Shown here: piece by piece, positions 56,841 through 64,000 of the stretch
Position numbering within the stretch: the stretch's first letter is position 1
How the letters are laid out: each line of letters begins with the position of its first letter
Assembly (NCBI GenBank): GCA_963697675.1
Contig: CAVOOW010000006.1
Span: 434,001-498,000, forward strand
DNA from: CAVOOW01 sp963697675
Lineage (GTDB): Bacteria > Actinomycetota > Actinomycetes > JACCUZ01
DNA length: 64,000 nucleotides
Direction of reading: 5' to 3'
Notes under the pieces: generated by a model
What the model saw: the letters and a program-made list of their open reading frames with translations, nothing else
Told to the model about the DNA's origin: nothing
Database searches by the model: none
Position numbers and translations under genes: made by a program

Positions 56841-57042
56841 CCCGTGCGCAGCCTGTGCAGCACCCACCGGACCGGCGTCTCGAGAAAGAGCAGCACACCA
56901 GCAGGGCAGACACATACTCGTGCGAGATCAGCAGCGGACGTACTGCTCGATGCTGGGCGAACCACAGCCGCGCGATCACCACGAAGGTGAGCAGGCGATC
57001 CAGGTCGCGCTCACGTTCGCGCGCTGTCGCCTGGTCGCTCAT
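56837..57042 (-). pseudogene. Remnant of DUF1211/TMEM175-like membrane protein
   Basis: An ATG at 57042 opens MSDQATARERERDLDRLLTFV, the N-terminus typical of DUF1211 (TMEM175-like) potassium channel proteins. The next residues, VIARLWFAQHRAVRPL, belong to a later part of that family, so most of the first helices are deleted. A different frame then ends in a Leu-rich segment at a TAG overlapping the amine oxidase stop. The gene is therefore a short internally deleted remnant; the origin of the final part is uncertain. Confidence 0.55.
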
Positions 57043-57089
57043 ACTCGCAGCGCAATGGGCCGAGTTTTCGACGGTACGAAGGAGGCTCC

Positions 57090-57494
57090 GTGACGCAGCC
57101 GATCCTGCAGGTGACTTCGGTGACGATCGGCACCGACCAGCCGCACGACCTCGCGCACTTCTATGCGCATCTGTTGGGCTGGCCGGTGATTGCCGACGAC
57201 GACCCCGTTCCCGGCGACCCGACACGAGGTGGGTGGGCACAGATACGACCACCGGAGGGAGAGCCGGGACCGACCCTGAGCTTCGAGTTCGAACAACACT
57301 TCACGCGACCGGTGTGGCCCAGCAGTCCGGGCCGGCAGACCGCCTCGCAGCACCTCGACATCCACGTCGCCGACCTCGGCGCAGCGGTGGCATGGGCCGT
57401 TGGCAAGGGCGCCACCCTGGCGGACTTCCAGCCACAGGACGACGTCCGGGTCATGCTCGACCCGAGTGGTCACCCGTTCTGCCTCTTCCTCTAG
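57090..57494 (+). CDS. VOC-family (glyoxalase/dioxygenase fold) protein
   Basis: 134 residues, GTG start after GGAGG. Two beta-alpha-beta-beta-beta modules with VTIGTDQPHDLAHFYAHLLGW, WAQIRPPEG, TASQHLDIHVADLGAAVAW and MLDPSGHPFCLFL are typical of VOC proteins. His in HLDIHV lies where metal ligands occur. Members include glyoxalase I and bleomycin-resistance proteins; specific activity cannot be inferred. A second VOC gene lies convergent 17 bases beyond. Confidence 0.9.
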   Translation: MTQPILQVTSVTIGTDQPHDLAHFYAHLLGWPVIADDDPVPGDPTRGGWAQIRPPEGEPGPTLSFEFEQHFTRPVWPSSPGRQTASQHLDIHVADLGAAVAWAVGKGATLADFQPQDDVRVMLDPSGHPFCLFL

Positions 57495-57511
57495 ACCTTG
57501 TCCCCGTGAGG

Positions 57512-57901
57512 TCAGGAGCCAGCAATTGGGTCCAGGCGGGCCTTGAGCAAGCAGAACTCATTGCCTTCGGGGTCGGTCAGGACATGCCACTGCTCCTGCC
57601 CCGTCTGGCCGATGTCGGCCGGGCGCGCACCGACCTTCAGAAGGCGTTCCAGCTCGGCGTCCTGATCGCGGTCGGTGGCGTTGACATCGATGTGCAGCCG
57701 AGATTTTCCCTTCTCCGGCTCATCCCTGCGACTGAGGATGATCGTCGGCTGCAGACCGCCGAACCCTTCGCGCGGCCCGATCTCCAGCGTGCCGTCGTCC
57801 TCGCGGTCGAGCACGACGAAGTCCAGGACCTCGCACCAGAACTGCGCCAGCACGTCAGGGTCGCGGCAACCGAGCACGAGCTCACTGATGCGACATGCCA
57901 T
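57512..57901 (-). CDS. VOC-family protein
   Basis: 129 residues from the ATG at 57901; a GTG at 57910 is an alternative. MACRISELVLGCRDPDVLAQFW, SRLHIDVNATDRDQDAELERLL and VLTDPEGNEFCLLKA follow the glyoxalase-like VOC fold of DUF-type proteins that resemble pterin dehydratase-like VOC members. It is not a recent duplicate of the neighbouring VOC gene, since the two differ throughout. Function unknown. It lies 27 bases before the start-proximal end of the minus-strand secreted protein at 57929. Confidence 0.88.
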   Translation of the reverse strand: MACRISELVLGCRDPDVLAQFWCEVLDFVVLDREDDGTLEIGPREGFGGLQPTIILSRRDEPEKGKSRLHIDVNATDRDQDAELERLLKVGARPADIGQTGQEQWHVLTDPEGNEFCLLKARLDPIAGS

Positions 57902-57928
57902 TGATGACACCTGCTTTCTGCCGACACG

Positions 57929-58840
57929 CTAGGGCAGAGCGACCCGCCAGATGCTCGAGAACTTGTGCTCACTGCCCACGAACACATACTTGCGGTTCCA
58001 CGCCTGGGTGATGCTCTCGCCCTTGAGCGGCAAGGCAAAACCACGCGGAGTGGCGTTCACGGAGCTGTAGAGCCAGCCGTTCACGTACCCGCGCAAGATG
58101 AAACGCCCGTCCTTGAGGAAGACGGCGTCCGACATGCCCGCGGGTGCCGAGCCGACCCGGGTGAGCGTGTTCACGCTCGTGGTGGAGGGGGTGCTCGGCG
58201 CGCGGTAGATGGCACCGTCGCGGCCCTTCACCTTGCTGACGATGAAGATGCGGTGCGTTCCGGGCTGGACCATCAGACCCTCCGCGTTGTGCGCACCATC
58301 GGGGTAGCGGAACTCGTAGGTCTTGTACTTCGTGAGCGACCCGCCCGGACGGCCTGGCTTCGGCTCTTTGACCCGGTGCACGAAGATGCTCGACCGCTTC
58401 TTGCCGTTGTCACCGATGTCGCCGATGTAGAGATAGCTCACGCCACCGATGACCGATCGGGCCATGCCCTCCCAGTCCTTGTGCGACGCACCCGTGAGCT
58501 CAAAGGTTCGGACCGTCTTGCCCTTCTTGCCCACCTCGTAGAGCGTCGTGCCGCCGCCGCTGTCGTTGGCCGTCCACAACCGGCCCTTCGTATAGCGGCT
58601 CTTGGCCAGGCTGCTGGACTCGACGATCCGCGGATCCTGCAACGTACGGACCTTCTCCGCCGCTGTCTTCTGCACCGCCCCCGCGGCTCCAACCGCGGAC
58701 GGGGACTGCGCGGCCGAGGCAAGCCCGGTCACGACGGGAGTGGCCAGGGCGACACCGAGTGCCGTGGCGGCTCCGAGCCAGGCGCGAGTGCCGAAGCGAA
58801 CCCGAGGACGACGCGGATGGGCTCGTGTCTGCTCAGTCAT
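57929..58840 (-). CDS. Secreted beta-propeller-like protein
   Basis: 303 residues, ATG start. A twin-arginine-like, basic N-terminus and a hydrophobic segment (about residues 18-45, ending GLASAA) indicate export. The mature part has WTANDSGGGTTLYEV, SHKDWEGMARSVIGGVSYLYIGDIGDN, DGAHNAEGLMV and WRVALP, a pattern seen in secreted propeller proteins related to SdiA-regulated or phytase-like esterase domains. Function unknown. It is divergent from the nucleotidyltransferase gene at 58953. Confidence 0.78.
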   Translation of the reverse strand: MTEQTRAHPRRPRVRFGTRAWLGAATALGVALATPVVTGLASAAQSPSAVGAAGAVQKTAAEKVRTLQDPRIVESSSLAKSRYTKGRLWTANDSGGGTTLYEVGKKGKTVRTFELTGASHKDWEGMARSVIGGVSYLYIGDIGDNGKKRSSIFVHRVKEPKPGRPGGSLTKYKTYEFRYPDGAHNAEGLMVQPGTHRIFIVSKVKGRDGAIYRAPSTPSTTSVNTLTRVGSAPAGMSDAVFLKDGRFILRGYVNGWLYSSVNATPRGFALPLKGESITQAWNRKYVFVGSEHKFSSIWRVALP

Positions 58841-58952
58841 GCCGTCAATTCCTCTCGTGACCTCCAGAAGCCGACCAAAGTACGTGCGTCCGGGCAGGCC
58901 AGGTCAAGCCGTCGGCGTGTCGCACTCAGCGCCAACCCGGGACAATGACGGC

Positions 58953-59600
58953 GTGCATGCCCCGGCCGAGGGAATCTCGCCTCGTGGCGTGATCGTGACC
59001 AGAGCGGGACGTGACCGCGTTCCCCAGGAGTTCGAGCAGGTCCTGTCGGCGATGGCCGATCGCGTGTCCGCGATGGCCGACGTCTCCTTGTACGTCTACG
59101 GATCCGTGGCGACCGGGACGGCACGAACAGGCAGTTCGGATGTCGACTTCCTGACCGTGGGGCGACCTGCGCCTCACGCAAAGACCATGGGCACCCAGTT
59201 GAGCGACCGCTTCGCCACGCTGTGCCGTGGCGTCGAGATCGCGCCGGCACAGCCCGAGGACCTGGTGGGAGACGACGATCAGGCTTACGGAAACCGAGTG
59301 TTCCTTCGCCACTACTGCGTGTACCTGCAAGGCACGGATCGGCGAGCGGACCTGCCGAGCTCCAAGGCGGACGCCCGGGCAGCCTGCGGATTCAACAGTG
59401 ACATCGGCCGACATCTGCGCCGCTGGCGCGCTGCCGCGGCGGAAGCTGACTCGTCAGCGGCGGCACTACTGGGTCGACGTGTCGCCCGCAAGACGTGGCG
59501 CCCAGGGCGCCGATGTGGCTCCGCGGTCGACCAAGATCGCTATCGCCGTGCACAGATTCCGCACGGACGCAGAATCTGTGCACGAAAATCGCGATCATGA
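58953..59600 (+). CDS. Nucleotidyltransferase-domain protein, 3' end truncated by palindrome
   Basis: 215 residues from a GTG start. A Pol-beta-type nucleotidyltransferase fold is clear: VSLYVYGSVATGTARTGSSDVDFLTVG contains the GS-x9-DxD motif that binds metal and nucleotide. Similarity to the family continues to LGRRVARKT near residue 181. From there on the protein is basic, low in family resemblance, and ends inside the palindrome 59531-59600, which provides the TGA. The expected C-terminal helical domain is missing, so the gene is probably truncated and possibly inactive. Confidence 0.75.
   Translation: MHAPAEGISPRGVIVTRAGRDRVPQEFEQVLSAMADRVSAMADVSLYVYGSVATGTARTGSSDVDFLTVGRPAPHAKTMGTQLSDRFATLCRGVEIAPAQPEDLVGDDDQAYGNRVFLRHYCVYLQGTDRRADLPSSKADARAACGFNSDIGRHLRRWRAAAAEADSSAAALLGRRVARKTWRPGRRCGSAVDQDRYRRAQIPHGRRICARKSRS
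59531..59600. repeat. Palindrome at 3' end of nucleotidyltransferase gene
   Basis: Arms 59531-59559 and 59572-59600 pair at 23 of 29 positions around a 12-base loop. The inner 13 bp are perfect (CGTGCACAGATTC / GAATCTGTGCACG). The outer right arm, read in reverse complement, begins TCATGATCGCGA, the same sequence that opens the family B arms at 10402 and 18573. It lies between convergent genes and probably ends transcription from both sides. Confidence 0.8.
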
Positions 59601-59604
59601 AGGT

Positions 59605-60687
59605 CTAGCTCGACAACTCGTCGCTGGAGAATCGCACCGATCGATCCGGCAGCGTGGCATCGACCCAAACACGGGCACCGGCAAGGAGTTCGTTGTCCTC
59701 GCCGATGTACGCCCGGTCCCCCACAGTCACTCCGTCGAGCACGGTCCGCGCCCCGATGAAGGCACCAGCACCCACTACCGAGTCACGCACGACAGCACCG
59801 TCGCCGATGAAGGCGCCGTCGAGCAGCACACTGCCGTCGACGCGGGCGCCGGCACCGACGACTGCGCCCGCCCCCACCGTCGTACCGCGGGAAAGGACTG
59901 CGCCGTCGGCGATCCGCGCGCCCGGCAGGACGAGTGACTCCCCTGTCGGCCCGGGCAGGACGGAGGACGGCAGACGGCCGAGCACGAGGTCGCACGCACC
60001 GCGTACGAAGGTCGCCGGTGTTCCGACGTCGAGCCAGTAGCCCGGTTCGGTGTAGCCGAGCACGAGTGCACCGTCGCGCAGCAGACCGGGGAACGTCTCC
60101 CGTTCCACCGACACCCGGCGACCGGAGGGGATGTCGTCGATCACGCGACGGGTGAAGACGTAGCAACCCGCGTTGATCGCGTTGGTGACCGGCTCTGGCG
60201 TCTTCTCGAGGAACGCGGTGACCCGCCCGGTTACGTCGGTCGGCACGCAGCCGAACGCGCGCGCGTCTTCGACGTCGGTGAGGTGCAGGCTGACGTCGGC
60301 ACCGGCGGCGACATGCGCGTCCACCTGGGCCGCGATGTCGTGGCTGGACAGGACGTCGCTGTTCAGGATGACGACCGGGTCCGGGGGCGCACTCTCGAGC
60401 AGCGGCGTGGCGTTGCGGATGCCGCCGCCGGTGCCGAGCGGCTGGTCCTCGTTGGCAAAGTCGATGCGCAGGCCGAGCGCGGCACCGTCGCCGATGCCAC
60501 GGGCGAAGACGTCGGGCCGGAAGGACGTCGCCAGCACGACGTGGTCGACGCCGGCGTCGCGGACCCGGGCCAGCAGATGCTGGAGGAACGGCACACCGGC
60601 CGTCGGCAGCATCGGCTTCGGCGTGTCGATCGTGAGGGGTCGCAGCCTGGTGCCCCGTCCGCCGACCAGGACGACGGCCTCGGTCAC
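59605..60687 (-). CDS. Mannose-1-phosphate guanylyltransferase-like NDP-sugar pyrophosphorylase
   Basis: 360 residues, GTG start. The nucleotide-binding loop is at residues 8-19 (VGGRGTRLRPLT), followed by KPMLPTAGVPFLQHLL, GTGGGIRNA, ILNSDVL and GYWLDVGTP. The C-terminal 110 residues form a left-handed beta-helix of hexapeptide repeats (VVGAGARVDGSVLLDGAFIG). It makes GDP-mannose from mannose-1-phosphate and GTP, continuing the ManB pathway; a related thymidylyl or glucose-specific activity cannot be excluded. The position equals Rv3264c. The next gene upstream on the strand is a GT4. Confidence 0.9.
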   Translation of the reverse strand: MTEAVVLVGGRGTRLRPLTIDTPKPMLPTAGVPFLQHLLARVRDAGVDHVVLATSFRPDVFARGIGDGAALGLRIDFANEDQPLGTGGGIRNATPLLESAPPDPVVILNSDVLSSHDIAAQVDAHVAAGADVSLHLTDVEDARAFGCVPTDVTGRVTAFLEKTPEPVTNAINAGCYVFTRRVIDDIPSGRRVSVERETFPGLLRDGALVLGYTEPGYWLDVGTPATFVRGACDLVLGRLPSSVLPGPTGESLVLPGARIADGAVLSRGTTVGAGAVVGAGARVDGSVLLDGAFIGDGAVVRDSVVGAGAFIGARTVLDGVTVGDRAYIGEDNELLAGARVWVDATLPDRSVRFSSDELSS

Positions 60688-60708
60688 GAACTCACCCGAT
60701 CAGACCGG

Positions 60709-61863
60709 TCACACCGAGACCTCGGCGACGGCCCTTTCGTAAGTCTTGAGGTGGGCGGTCGCCGACGACTCCCAGGTGAACTCGCGGGCGCGCGCCTGAG
60801 CCGAGCGGCTCAGCACTGCCCGGCGCTCGGGATCGTCGATCAAGGCAGCCAGGGTTGTCGCGATGCCGTCGACATCGGGCTCGGTGTATTCGACAGCGTC
60901 TCCACCGACCTCGGGCAGCGACAGCCGCCGCGCCGTCATGACCGCCGAGCCGCACGCCATCGCCTCGAGCACCGGCAACCCGAAACCCTCGGCCTTGCTG
61001 GGGTAGGCCACGATCATCGCGCCGCCCAGCAGACCCGGCAGGTCCGCGGGCCGCAGGTAGCCCGGCCGCACGATCTTCAAGTGGTTGGGGACCTCGGCGA
61101 TCGCCTGGTCGACACCGTCGTCCCAGCCACTGCTGCCGGCCAGGACGAGGGCGGGCGCGTCCTCGCGACCCTCGACGGCCTTGACCCAGCCGCGCACCAG
61201 GTCGGGCACGTTCTTGCGCCGCTCGAGCACGCCGAGGAAGGCGATGTAGGGCCGCCCGTGCAGGCCGAGGCGGTCGTTGACCCGGCGCGTCTCGGCCTCG
61301 CTCGGCGGATGGAAGTTGGCGAGGTCGACACCGTGCGGCACGACGTCGATGCGCTGCTCGTCGGCGTCGAGCAGCCGCTCGAGCTCGTCACGGGTGGCCT
61401 GCGACGGCACGACGACGCGGGTTGCCCGCCGCACCGCCGTGCGTGTCGCCGACCGGTAGAACCCGGCCCGGACGGCGCTGTGCAGCTCGGGCTCGGAGAA
61501 GAAGGTGACGTCGTGCACGGTCACCACGACGGGCATGGAGGCATGCAGCGGCATCGTGTAGTAGGGCGAGTGGATCACCTGGGCGTTGACCTGCTGGGCG
61601 ACCAGCGGCAGCCCGGTCTGCTCCCACGCCAGGCGGGCGGGTCGGTGCGAGATCGCGGACGGGCCGGCGATGACCTCGAGCCCGGGCGCCAGTCGCGTGA
61701 ACCGCTCGGCGTCTGACCGCTGAGCAGCGACGACGAGGTCGATCCCGGACTCGACCAGCGCGCCGATGAGACCGTCGACGTAGCGCCCCACCCCACCGCG
61801 GTCGGCGGGCACCGACGTCGCGTCGAGGAGCACTCGAGGTGCTGACAACGACACTTGCGACAT
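60709..61863 (-). CDS. GT4-family glycosyltransferase
   Basis: 384 residues from the ATG at 61863 (GGAG lies only two bases upstream, so the GTG one codon earlier is an alternative). It has the GT-B fold of GT4: VLLDATSVPADRGGVGRYVDGL near the start, YRSATRTAVRRATRVVVPS, VPHGVDLANFHPP, the C-terminal Rossmann YIAFLGVLERRKNVPDLVRG and the EGFGLPVLEAMACGSAV donor-binding motif. It uses an activated sugar, plausibly GDP-mannose given the next gene, to build a lipid-linked or surface glycan. M. tuberculosis has WbbL (GT2) at this position. Confidence 0.93.
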   Translation of the reverse strand: MSQVSLSAPRVLLDATSVPADRGGVGRYVDGLIGALVESGIDLVVAAQRSDAERFTRLAPGLEVIAGPSAISHRPARLAWEQTGLPLVAQQVNAQVIHSPYYTMPLHASMPVVVTVHDVTFFSEPELHSAVRAGFYRSATRTAVRRATRVVVPSQATRDELERLLDADEQRIDVVPHGVDLANFHPPSEAETRRVNDRLGLHGRPYIAFLGVLERRKNVPDLVRGWVKAVEGREDAPALVLAGSSGWDDGVDQAIAEVPNHLKIVRPGYLRPADLPGLLGGAMIVAYPSKAEGFGLPVLEAMACGSAVMTARRLSLPEVGGDAVEYTEPDVDGIATTLAALIDDPERRAVLSRSAQARAREFTWESSATAHLKTYERAVAEVSV

Positions 61864-62041
61864 CACTCCAAACTTGGCCTTAGCACGCTGCACTGTGCGC
61901 TCGCGCCGGTTAGCCCCCGAGCCGACACTGCTCACGTCCGTTGCCGGAACAACCGGCTGCCGCCAGCCTACGCCGCCGAAGCGCGTTCCACGCGGTGGCT
62001 GGCTCAACGGCTGCCCGGGTTTGGCCGAACGTTGCGTCCGG

Positions 62042-64000
62042 TCAGCCCGCGAAGCCGACGGCGCCCGTGACCTTCCCGCCGCCAGCCGCGTTGTTCAGGG
62101 AGAAGGACAGGCCGCGCACCACCCCGACCGTGACCGTGCCGTTGCCGTCCCAGTCGCCAGCCACGGGCTGGTCGGCCCTCCGGCCATAACGGGACGACTG
62201 CTGCGCCGCGCCGGCCGAGACGGAGTCGCGCAACAGCCACTTCCTGCCGCGCCGCACCCCGATCGTGGTGGTGCCGTTGCCGTCCCAGTCCCCGACGACC
62301 GGATGCTTGGCGGCCCTGCCATAGCGGAAGTCCATCTGCGGGGCGCCCGCGCTGACCGTGGTCCGGAGCAGCCACTCGCCACGCCGGACCACACCGATGC
62401 CCAGGGTGGTCCCCTTCCACCGCCCCACGACCGGACGGTCACCGGCGGCGCCGTACGCAAAGATCTTGTCCGCGGCACCCGCGGTCTGCCCGTTGCGCAG
62501 CAGCCACGTGCCCGCGCGGAACAGGCCGACGTCGTCCTTCCCGTCACCGTCCCAGTCGCCGACCACGGGCACGTCGCCGGCCTGGCCGAACCGATAGCGC
62601 TTGACCCAGGTGCCCGACCTGTCGGTGACGCGCAGGGCGATGGCACCCGCGCGGAACCAGCCGGGATCGTCGGTGCCGTCCCCGTCCCAGTCGCCCACGA
62701 TCGGGACCGCGCCGGAGCCGCCGATGGTCGACGTCGTGATCTCGAACCCCGGTGAGAGCAGGCCGAGCGCGGTGCGCACGTCCCAGCCTTCGAGGTACCT
62801 CGTCACGACGGCACCGCCACGGGAGCCCGTGACCTTGACCCCAGCGACGCGCGCAGCCGATCCGCGGGCGCGGCACCGAGATGGCGCTGATGCTCGTGAA
62901 GCCGAGCTTGCTCGCCAGGGTGGCCCAGGAAAAGCCCTTGGCCCACGACCGGTTCGCGGCCGGGTTGCTCGACGCCAGCTCCCAGCGCGAGTCGTCGATC
63001 GCCCGCAAAGACGGTGTCTCGACCCCCCAGACGAAACGCTCGTCGTCGCTCTGGCCACCGACCGAGGACGTGTAGAGCGTGTCGATCAGCGCACCGGTCG
63101 ACGACGAGGTCACGACCTGGCCCGAGGTCGCGTCGACGGCGGCGCGCCATCGCAGGTTGTGCCCGGCACTGTCGCGGAAGCCTTTGTCCTCGAGCTCCTT
63201 GGCATAGCCCGTGTAGTTCTGGTCGGCGGGCGTCGGCAGCAGGGCGGCGCCGGCCCTCTTTGCTGCATACGTACGCGCGGCGATGGCTTGCGCCTTGAGC
63301 GCCTCCTGTGCGCCGTTGGTCCACGAGATCGGGACCTCTGCAATGCCCCACAGGTACTTGTCCATCCCCGTCCCCGTCGCATCGTCCTCGATGACCTGCA
63401 CGGCGTCGAGGCGAGCCGTCCCTGTCACCGAGGCGTCGATGGCGAACCGCGTCCAGTCCCACTTGAGGCGGCGGTCGAGATAGATCGACGAGCCCTTCCA
63501 CGTCGTGAGGCGGACAACCGTGCCCGAGTGGCGCAGCCGGAGCTTGTGGTCAGGGTCGCCGCCCTGCCAGACCTTCGTCTTGGGAGTCGTGCCGAGGTCC
63601 CAGAGGACGTAGTGCGTTGCGGTGGCGTCGAGTCGCAGCTGCCAGGTGCTTGCTTCGGGCTGAGCCGGTGGGCAGGCCGTCGTGCAGCCGGCCAGGTCCC
63701 ACGTGACGGCGCCGGTCTGCGCCTCGATGTCGGCGCGATAACCGTTGTCCAGCATCCGCACCAACACCGAGGTGGGCATGGGCTTGGCCGCAACCGCTGT
63801 GCCGGTGTAGTAGCGAGTCAGGATCTGGGTCGCCGTGCAGCCGAGTCGCGCGGCACCCTGGGCGCCGTACTGGCTCATCCCGAGCTGGTGGCCCCAGCCT
63901 CCGCCGTGGAAGACGACGTCGCCGGCGGCGGTGGCCCTGGGGATCGCGACCCCGCCCGAGTCGGGGCATCCTGCAGCGGTGGCTGAGGTTGCGGCGGCGA
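62042..64000 (-). CDS. SpoIID/LytB-domain protein with C-terminal FG-GAP-like repeats (partial, frameshifted)
   Basis: The gene runs off the right edge, so its start is missing. Removing one C at a CCC run near 62870 restores the frame. The visible N-terminal part contains FHGGGWGHQLGMSQYGAQ, a SpoIID/LytB hallmark, and the family core with KYLWGIAEVPISWTNGAQEALKAQAIAARTYA and YTSSVGGQSDDERFVWG. SpoIID-type proteins cut or sense peptidoglycan glycan strands. The C-terminal 230 residues comprise about five units of 43-48 residues, each with a VVGDWDGDG-type calcium-binding loop, resembling FG-GAP/VCBS propeller repeats. Confidence 0.88.

Overview
The window is a 64 kb chromosomal segment from a high-GC Gram-positive actinobacterium. 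The evidence is the strong G/C bias at third codon positions, many GTG and TTG starts, a WhiB regulator, the MtrAB-LpqB system, F420 biosynthesis genes and an actinobacterial SecA. Gene order follows the Mycobacterium tuberculosis Rv3235-Rv3265c segment (Rv3235-like, secA1, hpf, comF-like, lpqB, mtrB, mtrA, sahH, phosphosugar isomerase, manB, DUF3499, metallopeptidase, whiB2, fbiA, fbiB, mannose-1-phosphate guanylyltransferase, glycosyltransferase). I infer a Nocardioides-like or other Propionibacteriales/Frankiales-type lineage; the exact taxon cannot be fixed by reading.

Layout. 1-5.7 kb: a partial SAF-domain pilus-type protein, a small excisionase-type HTH protein, a LysM membrane protein, an Rv3235-like protein and secA. 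6-12.7 kb: three consecutive acetyltransferase genes carrying four GNAT domains, a YcaQ-type DNA glycosylase, an M14 peptidase and an MMPL exporter. 13-16.4 kb: a histidine kinase/LuxR regulator pair, a DUF4097 protein and a second LuxR-type regulator. 16.5-22.8 kb: hpf, a ComFC-like gene, lpqB, mtrB, mtrA. 23-31 kb: a membrane/MoxR/DUF58 operon with SpoIIM-like and RDD proteins, then a GAF-ANTAR regulator. 31.4-35.3 kb: a DUF6529 membrane protein, a flavin dehydrogenase and S-adenosylhomocysteine hydrolase. 35.5-39.5 kb: cation efflux, phosphoglucose/phosphomannose isomerase, Trm112-like and manB. 40-46.3 kb: DUF3499, a metallopeptidase-like protein, DUF5719, a giant GT2 glycosyltransferase and WhiB2. 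46.4-48.7 kb: fbiA and fbiB. 48.7-59.6 kb: an accessory block of repair, redox, lipid and VOC genes with at least two decayed genes and one truncated gene. 59.6-64 kb: guanylyltransferase, GT4 glycosyltransferase and a partial SpoIID-type protein with C-terminal propeller-like repeats.

Themes. The isomerase, manB, guanylyltransferase and glycosyltransferases form a mannose/GDP-mannose route to envelope glycans. MtrAB-LpqB, WhiB2, the LysM and SpoIID proteins and SecA fit envelope growth and division. fbiA/fbiB make and polyglutamylate coenzyme F420.

Most unusual content. The gaps between genes carry several imperfect palindromes of about 50-100 bp. Two copies of one family (8204-8300 and 33696-33790) are about 91% identical in opposite orientation; one of them supplies the stop codons of two convergent genes. 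A second family (10402-10500, 18573-18631, partly 59531-59600) shares a TTCATGATCGCG-type arm, and its first copy can fold into two mutually exclusive hairpins. Separately, about a dozen otherwise well-conserved genes each carry one or two single-base frameshifts, mostly extra bases and often in short homopolymers. This suggests sequence error more than mass pseudogenisation. Coordinates for those genes span the repaired frame. No rRNA, tRNA, insertion sequence, prophage or CRISPR array was seen.
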